A stretch of 41,589 nucleotides of DNA from Oribacterium sp. NK2B42 (GCF_000424445.1 NZ_KE384192.1:1-41589), one strand, 5' to 3'; positions 24,028 through 32,322 are shown, counted from the first letter of the stretch. Notes: generated by a model from the letters alone, not told the origin. Translations and numbers: made by a program.

Positions 24028-24429
24028 ATGGAAGATGTTTTGGATGTTGAGAACCTTGCGATTCTTTGTCAGAGAAAATATACATATCTAAAGGATTTGA
24101 AGAGTATTACAGATGAGCTTACCGAAATCCTGTCAGGAGAAGACGGATATACGGCAGAGCTCCTTCTCGATGAAAGGATGGACAAGCTAAAAAAGGTTCA
24201 GGATACGACAGAACGTATAGAGCTTCTGGGTGAAGTGGGACCTAAGTCAGCTTTTGCGGCGCACCGACTTATATTTTCAGAGCCGGAGGATATCAAGCCG
24301 GAAACCCCTGATGAAAAGCTTGTTAAAGAAATAAGGATCAAAACAAGGACCCTCATAAGAGAACTCCAGGATCAGGACAGGCGTTTAAACATGCGGCTTT
24401 CCGGAGAAAAGTCCTATTACACGAGTTGA
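24028..24429 (+). CDS. Probable FliT-like flagellar chaperone
   Basis: A 133-residue, highly charged and helical protein directly downstream of fliS, where Firmicutes normally carry fliT, the chaperone of FliD. I see no strong sequence signature. It is predicted to be mainly coiled coil (LAILCQRKYTYLKDLKSITDELTEIL, a Glu/Asp/Lys middle, IRIKTRTLIRELQDQDRRLNMRL). The start could be GTG 24019 or ATG 24028; the GGTGAT at 24018-24023 favours 24028. An FlgN-like protein is the alternative, but flgN is already assigned at 31294. Confidence 0.55.
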   Translation: MEDVLDVENLAILCQRKYTYLKDLKSITDELTEILSGEDGYTAELLLDERMDKLKKVQDTTERIELLGEVGPKSAFAAHRLIFSEPEDIKPETPDEKLVKEIRIKTRTLIRELQDQDRRLNMRLSGEKSYYTS

Positions 24430-24463
24430 GTTACGAGTAACATAAGTTGATAATAAGTACCGG

Positions 24464-24514
24464 TACCGGTTTAGCCGATGATCATGAGGAACGGAGTCAT
24501 CGGCTGAACCGGTA
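24464..24514 (+). repeat. Long inverted repeat downstream of the FliT-like gene
   Basis: Arms 24465-24481 and 24497-24513 pair over 17 bases with a single G-T pair, plus one flanking T-A pair. The loop is about 15 bases. No T-run follows. It lies 35 bases past the stop codon and may end or protect the fliD-fliS transcript. Confidence 0.7.
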
Positions 24515-24545
24515 TATAAATCAAAGGTTTTATATGCATTTTACG

Positions 24546-24570
24546 AATCACAGAGATTTTCTCTGTGATT
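24546..24570 (+). repeat. Second hairpin, upstream of the 24651 gene
   Basis: AATCACAGAGA (24546-24556) and TCTCTGTGATT (24560-24570) form a perfect 11-bp stem with a 3-base loop. The following sequence is T-rich but not a run. It directly abuts the extended -10 at 24577, so it could act as a weak terminator or as an operator covering the -35. Confidence 0.65.
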
Positions 24571-24576
24571 TATTTA

Positions 24577-24585
24577 TGGTACAAT
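24577..24585 (+). promoter_or_regulatory. Candidate extended -10 promoter
   Basis: TGGTACAAT (24577-24585) is an extended -10 (TG-N-TACAAT). No clear -35 is seen; the position 17 bases upstream is in the hairpin at 24546-24570. It would give the 24651 gene its own sigma-A-type start, with a leader of about 60 bases. Confidence 0.45.
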
Positions 24586-24650
24586 GTTATAAAAAGAAAT
24601 CCCGTCAGAAATCCATGAATTATTCAAGGATTTTCAGGAAGGAAAGTAGT

Positions 24651-26522
24651 ATGAATCGTACAGTATTTGAAGGACGGTACCTTGTAGATCTTGTGGGGGC
24701 GTTGATTAAACAGAAGGATTTTACAAAAAAATCCATGAGGATGGATTGGGAGAGGTTATTCCATCTTGCCGACTATCATAAGATCGCCAATATCGTATAT
24801 ATCGGTATGCTTGGGGCTTCAGGACAGATCCCGGAGAAGTGGGGAGCAAGGCTTTATGAACGATATCAGGAAAGTCTTATGTATTCCACAAGCTATGAGA
24901 ATTCCGAGCTTGAGATCCTTACAATGCTTAATATGCATAAAATATCCGCAACTGTTCTTGAGTCCTCAGCTACGAGACGCCTTTACAGGATTCCGGAGAG
25001 CGCCAGCAACAGCCCCCTGAGACTCCTTATGGGTGAAAAGGATTACAGCCTTGCCAAGGGTTTTCTCATCGATCTCGGTTACCTCACAGATCACTTTTAT
25101 CCGAAGTTCGGGGAGCATATGAGAGCGGGCAACGGATTTACGGTAGAAATTTACTATAAGCTTCCTTTCATTACAAAGAATTATCAGAAGTGCATGACCT
25201 CTCTTATGGAGAGAGCCTATATAGACAAAACCTTCGAGTCCATGCATACCTTTTCTCTGGAATCAAGCTTTGTGTTCCGTATGGCTGAGGTCTGTTACAA
25301 TTATTGTGAGGATGCACTTACCATTCGTAAGCTTCTTGATGTTTTTCTCTTTTATCATCAGTTTAGGTCCAAGATGAATCAGGATTTCATCTGGGCAAGA
25401 TTTAAAGAGTTTAAGATCGATGTCATAGCCGAATGCATGATACATATTTCCTCAATATGGTTTGGCACAAGAGCCGATGATATGCCGGAGCTTACCATTG
25501 AGGATGCGGATATTTATGACAATATAGAGAGCAGGATCCTGAGCAACGGTGTCATCGGTTCAGACATGGTTAATCAGTCAAGCGCTTTGAGAAATGATAT
25601 ACAAAGGGAGCTTGATAAAGAAAAGCGCCAGGAGGAAAAGGAACTCCGCAAACAGGAAAAGGGAGAATTCTGGCATAGATTAAAGCAGGAGATTCTTTGG
25701 ATATTCCCTGAATATAAGTATATGAGTTCCCTGTATCCAACACTCGAAAAGGTGCCTGTATTGCTTCCGGTTTTCTGGATCATTAGAGGCTTCAGGATGA
25801 TAAAAGAGATGATGGGCTTTGGATCATCCAGAAAAAGGGACGCTTCTAAGGAGCTTAATAAGGAAGCTTCCAAAACATCCTCCGGGAAAGCTGCTTCAAA
25901 GGGAGGTATATCGTATCTTCCGAGGGAAACCAAAACCACCAAGGCTCTCAAGGAAGAGAATATGGGTGGCATGGCGGTCTCTTATGAAGACAACAGCAGG
26001 TCAGGAAGGATTTATGATTCTGTTCAGGCTGACAGAGAGCAGAAGTCAAGGCTTGAAGAAGAGATCAAAAAAAGTGCAGGTGATAATGTTACTGAAGATG
26101 ACTTCAGGATGGACGAAAATGCAGAAAGCTCTATAGGTCTCTGGGAGTTCCCTAAACTTAAGAATGTTCAGGAGGATGCAGCGCCTATACAGAAGCAGAA
26201 TACTGTGACAGAAAAATCCCGGAATGAAAAACCTGAAGAATACGAGGGAAACGATCTTCTGGGCATGGATGTGTCACTATTCAACAACATTTTATCCAAC
26301 GAAAAAAACAGAACCTCCGATAGGGTGACCATAGTTCCGGAGTATACGGATTCAGGAAAGCTTGAGTACAGTTTTACAAAAGAGGGAGCATCATCAAAAA
26401 CTGAAAGACCGCAGGAGCCGGAGATAGTTGTGGCTCAGGATGAGAATCACAATTCCATAGGTGTTCAGAAGTGGCACTTTCCTACGTTGGAGGAAGTGGA
26501 AGAGAAGGAAAAGAATTCATAG
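24651..26522 (+). CDS. Degenerate nucleotidyltransferase-fold protein with charged C-terminal half
   Basis: The start is ATG 24651, with AGGAAGGAAAG upstream; a longer open frame from 24447 crosses two hairpins and is rejected. Of 623 residues, about 1-310 resemble the 'nucleotidyltransferase family protein' NTP_transf_5 fold. A helical N-terminus leads to TVLESSATRRLYRI, SPLRLLMGEKDYSLAKGFLIDLGY and IYYKLPF. The usual Lys-Gly and Asp-x-Asp positions read Glu-Ser and Leu-Arg-Leu-Leu, so catalysis is doubtful. Residues about 320-623 are mostly Lys/Glu/Ser-rich and probably disordered. They include two copies of a short W-x-FP-x-L motif (IGLWEFPKLKNVQE and QKWHFPTLEEVEE). The function is unknown; the fold call is tentative. 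It sits between the filament-cap unit and the convergent csrA. Confidence 0.55.
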   Translation: MNRTVFEGRYLVDLVGALIKQKDFTKKSMRMDWERLFHLADYHKIANIVYIGMLGASGQIPEKWGARLYERYQESLMYSTSYENSELEILTMLNMHKISATVLESSATRRLYRIPESASNSPLRLLMGEKDYSLAKGFLIDLGYLTDHFYPKFGEHMRAGNGFTVEIYYKLPFITKNYQKCMTSLMERAYIDKTFESMHTFSLESSFVFRMAEVCYNYCEDALTIRKLLDVFLFYHQFRSKMNQDFIWARFKEFKIDVIAECMIHISSIWFGTRADDMPELTIEDADIYDNIESRILSNGVIGSDMVNQSSALRNDIQRELDKEKRQEEKELRKQEKGEFWHRLKQEILWIFPEYKYMSSLYPTLEKVPVLLPVFWIIRGFRMIKEMMGFGSSRKRDASKELNKEASKTSSGKAASKGGISYLPRETKTTKALKEENMGGMAVSYEDNSRSGRIYDSVQADREQKSRLEEEIKKSAGDNVTEDDFRMDENAESSIGLWEFPKLKNVQEDAAPIQKQNTVTEKSRNEKPEEYEGNDLLGMDVSLFNNILSNEKNRTSDRVTIVPEYTDSGKLEYSFTKEGASSKTERPQEPEIVVAQDENHNSIGVQKWHFPTLEEVEEKEKNS

Positions 26523-26544
26523 CCCTTATATAAACTGTCACTAA

Positions 26545-26575
26545 AAAACCTTCGCCTTAGCAGGGCGAAGGTTTT
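26545..26575. terminator. Bidirectional terminator between convergent units
   Basis: AAAACCTTCGCC (26545-26556) and GGCGAAGGTTTT (26564-26575) form a 12-bp stem with a 7-base loop. T-rich sequence lies on the plus side and an A-run (T on the minus strand) on the other. It can end both the 24651 gene and csrA. Confidence 0.9.
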
Positions 26576-26609
26576 ATTATATTTTGATTTTATTTTTTGG
26601 GGTTTAAAC

Positions 26610-27062
26610 TTAAGGTACGACATTTTCAGCTTTAGTCCCGGATTTGGTTTCATTTTCAACTTCAGTGACCGTTTTAGCTTCGTCTTTGGCATCATTTTCA
26701 GCCTCAGTGTCAGATTTTGCTTCTGCTTTGGTTTCAACCTTAGCTTCATTATCGATACCTGCCTCGATACCCGTTTCAGCAGTATCCTTTGGCTCCTTAG
26801 CAGCCTCGGCTTCAGCCGGTTTATTTTTTTTGAAGGTGATATGCTTAAGAGAATCCTGAAACCCTGTGATGGCAGCAAGATGAGGTGAGGAAGCACTTTT
26901 GTTCTCCTGCTCTGCTATGGAAAGCTCCTCACGGAGAATGGAAATCTGTTTGGGAGCATCTATGGCAAGTCTTACGCCGTCTGAAGCACTTTCCACCACA
27001 GTTATCCTGATATTGTCCCCTATAAGTATACTTTCATTTTTTTTGCGTCTTAATATCAGCAT
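26610..27062 (-). CDS. csrA: Carbon-storage/flagellin translation regulator CsrA with long tail
   Basis: CsrA is an RNA-binding dimer that blocks translation of flagellin mRNA by covering GGA motifs in the leader; FliW relieves it. Residues 1-55 are canonical (MLILRRKKNESILIGDNI, ITVVESASDGVRLAIDAPKQISILREEL). A normal CsrA ends near residue 60-75. Here a tail of about 75 residues follows, almost wholly Lys, Glu, Ala, Thr and Asp, with repeated EAK/TEAE units. It is in frame, with no stop or frameshift signs. The tail is predicted to be disordered or coiled-coil. In Bacillus, FliW contacts the CsrA C-terminal region, so the extension could affect that control. csrA is the last gene of flgK-flgL-fliW-csrA. 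Confidence 0.92.
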   Translation of the reverse strand: MLILRRKKNESILIGDNIRITVVESASDGVRLAIDAPKQISILREELSIAEQENKSASSPHLAAITGFQDSLKHITFKKNKPAEAEAAKEPKDTAETGIEAGIDNEAKVETKAEAKSDTEAENDAKDEAKTVTEVENETKSGTKAENVVP

Positions 27063-27105
27063 TTGATCACCTGTCCTGTACTTGATTTACCGGTACGATC
27101 GATCG

Positions 27106-27582
27106 TTATTCCTCAGAAGCCTTTACCTCAAGTCCTTCCTGAACAGTGGCAAAAGAGCTTAATTTATGCCTGAAGCCATATTCGGACTGACTTAAGATCA
27201 CCTGCATGCCTATGCGTTTATCAGGATTTATAACGATCGGTGCTTTCATATTAACAGTATTTTCTTTATGATTGTTCTTTAATACACAGATAACATAATA
27301 TGAAAGATCATTCTCTGATTTGACATTGAGATAAGACAATTCCTCCGGGCTTAAGACCGGATTGTAATCCGGATCCAGGGTGAATGGATTGATAATCACA
27401 AAAGCAATGTCCGTGTTCTCTATGGACTGCAGCAGGAGTATGGTACTGTCCTCATTTTCATCTAGCACGAGAGGGATGTAATCCTTTAAATCATTGAATC
27501 CAAAAAGTCCGTCTGTGAAATGGATAAGATCAGACTCCTCATACTCGATCGTTCCGTAGTCTTTGGTTTCTAATGTCAACAT
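27106..27582 (-). CDS. fliW: Flagellar assembly factor FliW
   Basis: FliW binds CsrA or flagellin; when flagellin is retained in the cell it takes FliW away, and CsrA then represses fliC. I start at ATG 27582, 9 bases after GGAGG; a TTG at 27591 lies directly on that site and is unlikely. The 158-residue protein has the FliW pattern: LETKDYGTIEYEESDLIHFTDGLFGF, then IAFVIINPFTLDPDYNP and a VNMKAPIVINPDKRIGMQVIL C-terminus. The neighbouring csrA and the leader sites at fliC complete the known three-part circuit. Confidence 0.95.
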   Translation of the reverse strand: MLTLETKDYGTIEYEESDLIHFTDGLFGFNDLKDYIPLVLDENEDSTILLLQSIENTDIAFVIINPFTLDPDYNPVLSPEELSYLNVKSENDLSYYVICVLKNNHKENTVNMKAPIVINPDKRIGMQVILSQSEYGFRHKLSSFATVQEGLEVKASEE

Positions 27583-27652
27583 GAATGACAACCTCCATTA
27601 AGTATATCTTATAATATTAAATTTTTCTATGTCTTTAATAGAATTATTGTTC

Positions 27653-29224
27653 TTACTGTACAAAATCAAAAAGAGAATTCTGCATTATCTTTGAACCCAC
27701 CTGCATCGCCGCATTGTAGGAGTACATATGCTGGTACATCTGGACTATGGCATCGTAGGTATCTATAGCCATATGATCGTTATATTCCTTGATGTAGGTG
27801 TCTTGAGCAGTCTGGAGCTGATTGTCTACTTCATCAAGAGTGGCAGTCGCAACACCGATACGACGGAAGGTGTTGCTGACGCTGATCATGGCATTATCCC
27901 ATTTGCCGAGAGCGTAGTTAAGATCCTCGTTCAGTTTTTGAAGGGCTGACTCCTTGGATATTTCCTTTTCTTCTTCGGTCATGGGGCGTTCTACCGTTTG
28001 GGTTGTTGTCGTTATAACTGGAACGCTATTTGTAATAATAGGTGGAGAGGTGGACGATTCACCATAATAAAAATGAGTCATTATGCCAGTATTTTCATCA
28101 TAAGAAAGGAAATCAGTTTCAGGGTCATGATTACTGTTGTAATCATTAATGAAATTTCCAATTGTATCGCTAAATGGTATTGACATTTGAGACCCATTAC
28201 TAAATTGGATATAAGGACTAACATAATTACCCAATGCTAAGGCTGTTTCACTCCATACTGTATTTAAACTGGCATATGTAGTATTAGATGTGATACTAGT
28301 TGTTGTCGTTGTATCTGTGGTCATAGTTTCATAAAAAGAATCCCTATATTTTTTTGTAGAATCAATAACCTGTGCATTTAATCCAAAAGCAGAGGTGTTC
28401 ATGGCGTCCTGAATAGCGATTTTTGCTTTTTTGGGGTCCATGGCACGAAGCTTGTCTGAGGTAAGTCCTGTGACCATGTTGAGACCGCCATAGTAGGTGT
28501 CCGGAAGGGTTTCTAAAGTATTGATATCTCCATAGCCCAAGGACATTCTGCCTTGTTCTTTCATTGCTTGAAGTACTTTATCAAGTACTTCATCTTCTGT
28601 ATTAAATGACTTTTGGGTTGCGATAACTCTGCCTGTTGTTGGATCAGTCGTTGTTTCATAGTATGTTCCGCTATAATTAAAGCTTTTATTATCCGGATCA
28701 TATTTCATGGTCATGGTGGTTTCGTAGCTATCTCCCGGAAACTTATGATGATAAGTCAGTTCCATACCATCTGCTGACATTGTGAAGGGAATAGTTGTCT
28801 GGTCATTGCCTCCCATGACATAGTAATTTTCATAGGTTGCATTAAGATCCTGAGTCAGGGTCTGCTGTTTGTTCAGTACATAAGTGTACATGGTATCTAC
28901 AGTTTCTACGCTGCCCTGGTAGGATGCAGAAGCCATTTGCTCATATTTTATATTAAGGTCACTCATCTGAGAATGGAATGTTCTGGATGTGGTTTCCTGC
29001 TGTTCCAGACGATTGATAACGTCCTTAATCATAGTATCCTTTGTGACTACATCGTTATAGAGATTATCTATCTTTTTTCCGGCGTAGTAGTCAAGAGGAT
29101 TCTCGTAGGCATTCTCATATTTTTTTCCACTGGAAACCTGCTGCATACTTTTGTTGTATATGGATTTCAGATCCTGAACAGATTTCGCGTAGTCCTTGTA
29201 AAAGGTTGAAGCTGTGACACGCAT
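27653..29224 (-). CDS. flgL: Hook-filament junction protein FlgL (HAP3)
   Basis: FlgL joins the hook-associated FlgK to the filament. The flagellin-like ends are clear: N-terminal YAKSVQDLKSIYNKSMQQVSSGKKYENAYENPLDYYAGKKID, and C-terminal DTYDAIVQMYQHMYSYNAAMQVGSKIM. At 523 residues it is longer than many (300-400). The extra part is a central region, about residues 160-410, that is Thr/Ser/Asn-rich and more A+T-rich in its DNA, typical of exposed, fast-changing domains. The ATG at 29224 has AAAGGAGA upstream on the minus strand. flgK lies just upstream. Confidence 0.93.
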   Translation of the reverse strand: MRVTASTFYKDYAKSVQDLKSIYNKSMQQVSSGKKYENAYENPLDYYAGKKIDNLYNDVVTKDTMIKDVINRLEQQETTSRTFHSQMSDLNIKYEQMASASYQGSVETVDTMYTYVLNKQQTLTQDLNATYENYYVMGGNDQTTIPFTMSADGMELTYHHKFPGDSYETTMTMKYDPDNKSFNYSGTYYETTTDPTTGRVIATQKSFNTEDEVLDKVLQAMKEQGRMSLGYGDINTLETLPDTYYGGLNMVTGLTSDKLRAMDPKKAKIAIQDAMNTSAFGLNAQVIDSTKKYRDSFYETMTTDTTTTTSITSNTTYASLNTVWSETALALGNYVSPYIQFSNGSQMSIPFSDTIGNFINDYNSNHDPETDFLSYDENTGIMTHFYYGESSTSPPIITNSVPVITTTTQTVERPMTEEEKEISKESALQKLNEDLNYALGKWDNAMISVSNTFRRIGVATATLDEVDNQLQTAQDTYIKEYNDHMAIDTYDAIVQMYQHMYSYNAAMQVGSKIMQNSLFDFVQ

Positions 29225-29247
29225 AGGATTATCTCCTTTCTATGATA

Positions 29248-31035
29248 TCAGACGATTCCAAGAAGAGTCTGTAAGGTTTCGTCAAAGGCACTCATGACCT
29301 TTGCGGCAGCATTGTATGAGGAAACATAAATCATCATATTAGCTGCCTCTTCATCCAGGCTGACACCGGATAACTGATCCTTGGAACTTGTAATGCTGTC
29401 AAGAACGATCTTGTTGGTGTCGAGAGCATCCTTATTGTTGGCCTGGTCATTTGCAAGTCTTGTAGAAAGAGTATTCATGTAGTTTGCAAAGGTTTTGTCT
29501 CCGAGCTCTGAATGTGGTTGTGTCATGGATCTCAGCATATTAAGGATGGTTTCGTTAGAATCTGATCCCATGAGACCTATATGTACATCGCCGTTTATCC
29601 AGTTTTTATTGAGGGCAACATTTTCTGCTGTGATTCCTGCTGTGGTTCCAGAATCTCTGTTAACAAGCATAGCATATTGATCTAAATTGGTAGTAGAGGT
29701 GGGATCAATGCCGGTATTTCCTTTATAGTTATACTTATTAAACTCTTGAGCAAGAGTCTGTGCCAAATTGTCAAGTTGATCCATGTAGTAGTCATAACCG
29801 TAGTAGGTACCTTGCTTTAAGCCCGTAGTTGCTTGTTTGCTTGGATCTGACTTTGCAAGCATATCGAGGCCTGCCTGAACCGAACCACCTGAGAAAGTAG
29901 CAAATGTTGTAGTGCTGCCTTCTTCAACTTCTTTTTTAGATGTGCTGTTGGCGGTTGTAATGGATTTGGCTGTTGCAGGGTCTCCTTTTTTGTCGGTTGC
30001 TGTTGAAATAAAATCAAGCTGTACGTCCAAAGGACCGGGTGCATCTTCTATGGTAGAATTCCATTTGGTATATTTGGGAGAACCATCGTCATTTGTGGTA
30101 AGCTTAACCTGTCCGTAGTTTTTACCATAGCCATCATCATAAGTACCGTTTACAAGGATGATACTTTCCTTTTTGACAGCACCGTTAGCATCGGTGGTGG
30201 TGTAATCAAGGGATATACGAAGATCCGATGGCCAGTCAGATTTTCCGGCAATCTCGCCGGTCTGGTTGTATCGATAGATTTTCATCCTTTCCTTGCCATC
30301 AACCGTATAGGTTTCAGAGAAGCTCTCAACAGTTATGGGGATGTAGGAAGAAAGCTCATCTATCTTCATGTTTCTTTCGTCCTGAAGCTCCAGAGCTTTG
30401 TTTCCCATAATCTGGTTATGTTTGATTTGCTTATTGAGCTCACCTATTTCCTGGAGAAGGTAGTTGATTTTCTCAACGGCACCACCTTCAGAGGTTCCCT
30501 CACCATAGAGCTTTTCAAATTCATTATCTTCGGCGGTTTTTATCTTGCTGGCTGCCGAATTCAGGAGCACGGAGGTTGCATTCAGTGTAGACTGAAGCTG
30601 CCCTTCATATACCGGATCCTGAACCTTGGAGGTATCCTGCATGGTGGTGAGGGCTGTCTGGACATCGTCAAGAGAAGCTCTTATGCCATCCATATTGGAC
30701 TCATCCATAAAGCTTCCGAGAGTGTTTAGAGAATATTCTGTTGTTTTGTTGTAAGAATATTTTGTGTTCTGATCCCGGTACTGTATATCCAGAAACTGGT
30801 CGCGAAGCTGGACAACCTCATCCATGGAAACACCGAAGCCAACATTAACATCATTTTCATTCATGTAAAAGGATGTGGGGTTGTTGTAGTTAAGGCTGGA
30901 GGTCTTTAATTGCTGCCTGGTATAGCCTTCTACGTTCATATTGGCAAGGTTCTGTGAGGTTACATCAAGCTTTTTTGAGTTCGACTGCAGAGATGTGAGA
31001 GCAGTCTGGAAACCTCCGAATGTTGGGCGAACCAT
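29248..31035 (-). CDS. flgK: Hook-associated protein FlgK (HAP1)
   Basis: FlgK is the first junction protein laid on the hook. The 595-residue protein opens with TFGGFQTALTSLQSNSKKLDVTSQNLANMNVEGYTRQQL, the conserved rod/hook-family N-terminus. It continues with the long coiled-coil (EKINYLLQEIGELNKQIKH) and ends in SLDEEAANMMIYVSSYNAAAKVMSAFDETLQTLLGIV. The middle (about 220-400) is variable, with Thr/Ser/Asp-rich stretches. GGAGG lies upstream of the ATG on the minus strand. A candidate sigma-28 promoter lies 58 bases upstream, and a terminator separates it from flgN. Confidence 0.95.
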   Translation of the reverse strand: MVRPTFGGFQTALTSLQSNSKKLDVTSQNLANMNVEGYTRQQLKTSSLNYNNPTSFYMNENDVNVGFGVSMDEVVQLRDQFLDIQYRDQNTKYSYNKTTEYSLNTLGSFMDESNMDGIRASLDDVQTALTTMQDTSKVQDPVYEGQLQSTLNATSVLLNSAASKIKTAEDNEFEKLYGEGTSEGGAVEKINYLLQEIGELNKQIKHNQIMGNKALELQDERNMKIDELSSYIPITVESFSETYTVDGKERMKIYRYNQTGEIAGKSDWPSDLRISLDYTTTDANGAVKKESIILVNGTYDDGYGKNYGQVKLTTNDDGSPKYTKWNSTIEDAPGPLDVQLDFISTATDKKGDPATAKSITTANSTSKKEVEEGSTTTFATFSGGSVQAGLDMLAKSDPSKQATTGLKQGTYYGYDYYMDQLDNLAQTLAQEFNKYNYKGNTGIDPTSTTNLDQYAMLVNRDSGTTAGITAENVALNKNWINGDVHIGLMGSDSNETILNMLRSMTQPHSELGDKTFANYMNTLSTRLANDQANNKDALDTNKIVLDSITSSKDQLSGVSLDEEAANMMIYVSSYNAAAKVMSAFDETLQTLLGIV

Positions 31036-31092
31036 AAATTTACCTCCTGTCTATAAGCATGCTGACGCATAATCATCTTATTTCTTCTATAT

Positions 31093-31119
31093 ATATCGTC
31101 GGTTTTTCTGAAAACATTA
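31093..31119 (-). promoter_or_regulatory. Candidate sigma-28 promoter for flgK-flgL-fliW-csrA
   Basis: On the minus strand, TAAT (31119-31116) is followed after exactly 15 bases by GACGATAT (31100-31093), 7 of 8 matches to GCCGATAT. It is in the flgN-flgK gap, just downstream of the flgN terminator, which is where a promoter for the junction-protein unit is needed. Confidence 0.55.
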
Positions 31120-31225
31120 GATAAAAGGGGTAAAATTAATATAAAGATACCATTCGGGCGGTGGACCCTGGGGATGGATTTAGTGGTTCGTCGTTTGAAT
31201 AGACGCAAAGAAGGAAATGTGCGCA

Positions 31226-31261
31226 TAAAAAGACAGCCGCACACGAAAGTATACAGCTGCC
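31226..31261 (-). terminator. Terminator after flgN
   Basis: On the minus strand a 12-bp stem (31261-31250 with 31243-31232, four G-U pairs, loop CTTTCG) is followed by TTTTTAT. It is 33 bases past the flgN stop and splits flgM-flgN from flgK-flgL-fliW-csrA. The only other content of the 31036-31293 gap is the promoter above. Confidence 0.75.
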
Positions 31262-31293
31262 CTGCAACTCAATTATGATTTTAAAGGGTAAAA

Positions 31294-31725
31294 TCAAGCT
31301 AAAGTATCCTGAAATGCTTTTGGTATTTTATTGGTGGATATCGCAGCATTAACATCATTTAGTCTGATATGCATGATCCTTTCGGCAGACTCCTGACTTT
31401 CCTTCAGGATTTCAAGAGCTTCCTTCAGATCTTCAAATAAGGGGCTTAATACCGATTTTTCTTCTTCAGACACCAGGGCCAGTATCTGGCTGAACCGAAG
31501 ACCCTTCCAGCCGAGCCTTTCGGCAAGCTGGATACGTTTCTTTTCGAGACTCCGAAAATTGTAAAGATCCGGTTGAGCCTCCTTGACAAGGACATCAAGT
31601 TTTTTGGGGTCATCATGTGAGGCGGCCGCGGTTAATTCCCGCTCCAGCCTGATGAGTTTTTTTACAACGGACACCTGTCCTGTGAGTGCCTTTGTAAAAT
31701 CGTTAAATGCTGCAGAGTCTGTCAT
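31294..31725 (-). CDS. flgN: Flagellar export chaperone FlgN family protein
   Basis: FlgN binds the C-termini of FlgK and FlgL and guides them to the export gate. The 143-residue protein is wholly helical and charged, as in the family: an N-terminal FTKALTGQVSVVKKLIRLERELTAA, a LVKEAQPDLYNFRSLEKKRIQLAERLGWKGL centre, and a C-terminal helix with ILKESQESAERIMHIRLNDVN. It lies between flgM and flgK, the standard order in Firmicutes (flgM-flgN-flgK-flgL). AAGGAG precedes the ATG at 31725. The sequence alone would be weak; the context makes it good. Confidence 0.82.
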   Translation of the reverse strand: MTDSAAFNDFTKALTGQVSVVKKLIRLERELTAAASHDDPKKLDVLVKEAQPDLYNFRSLEKKRIQLAERLGWKGLRFSQILALVSEEEKSVLSPLFEDLKEALEILKESQESAERIMHIRLNDVNAAISTNKIPKAFQDTLA

Positions 31726-31746
31726 ACTTACTCCTTAAAGGGTATA

Positions 31747-32061
31747 TCATCCTCTGTATCCAAGCATACGTTCCGCAATCCTTGTTGAATCCACATTATA
31801 TGTGCCGGACTGAACCTGTGCTTTGAGCTCCGCAACTCTGCTGGCGCTCACGCCTGATTTCATAGAAGCGGCGGTTTTTGAAGCAAGCATCGATGCGAAG
31901 CTGTCATCACTGACAGAGTTAGTTGAGAAAGATGCCTTATCAAAACTGCTCACATAAGATGCGGATGATGCGGAAGAGGATTTTGTTTTTTTGTTTACAT
32001 TCTTGTCTGTATTGGTATATCCTACCTTACCAAACAGAGCAGTACGTAAATTGACGTCCAT
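31747..32061 (-). CDS. flgM: Anti-sigma-28 factor FlgM
   Basis: FlgM holds sigma-28 inactive until the hook is finished and is then exported. I start at ATG 32061, where GGAGG stands 8 bases upstream; the upstream in-frame start at 32088 adds 9 residues and has no ribosome site. The 104-residue product has a Ser/Asn/Lys-rich flexible N-terminal half. Its C-terminus, SASRVAELKAQVQSGTYNVDSTRIAERMLG, matches the FlgM sigma-binding helices (VxxLKxxIxxGxYxVDxxxIAxxML). It is the first gene of flgM-flgN, under a candidate sigma-28 promoter, so the system would regulate itself. Confidence 0.92.
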   Translation of the reverse strand: MDVNLRTALFGKVGYTNTDKNVNKKTKSSSASSASYVSSFDKASFSTNSVSDDSFASMLASKTAASMKSGVSASRVAELKAQVQSGTYNVDSTRIAERMLGYRG

Positions 32062-32116
32062 AAATTGCCTCCTTGCATAAACGCACAATTAAATCAATGA
32101 GTTCCTTCTGCTTATA

Positions 32117-32143
32117 TTATCGACAGTAGTATCAAAAAAATAA
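32117..32143 (-). promoter_or_regulatory. Candidate sigma-28 promoter for flgM-flgN
   Basis: On the minus strand TTAT (32143-32140), 15 bases, then GTCGATAA (32124-32117). This is identical in both boxes and in spacing to the fliD promoter candidate. It is 56 bases before the flgM start. Confidence 0.55.
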
Positions 32144-32322
32144 CCCATATTTAAAATTCTTTTCATTAAAAAATTGTGCTTCCTGTTTTTATTTAATCAT
32201 ATTATCGTCCCTTGCCCGGACAATATAACATCAAGAAATTGATAATGCTATAAAAATTTTAAATTGCATATGTTAAACGGCAAATTTTCTAAAAAATATA
32301 AGTGTATTTTTATATTTTTTTC

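Noticed and set aside
24447-24650. Open extension before the 24651 gene
   Set aside because: It crosses two hairpins and the likely promoter; ATG 24651 has a good ribosome site and a family-like N-terminus.
26465-26896. 143-residue minus-strand frame over csrA, and a plus-strand frame at 26644-26859
   Set aside because: Both are shadows of the low-complexity csrA tail.
30960-31244. 94-residue minus-strand frame around the flgN-flgK gap
   Set aside because: It overlaps the flgK start and covers the flgN terminator and the flgK promoter candidate; it has no plausible fold.
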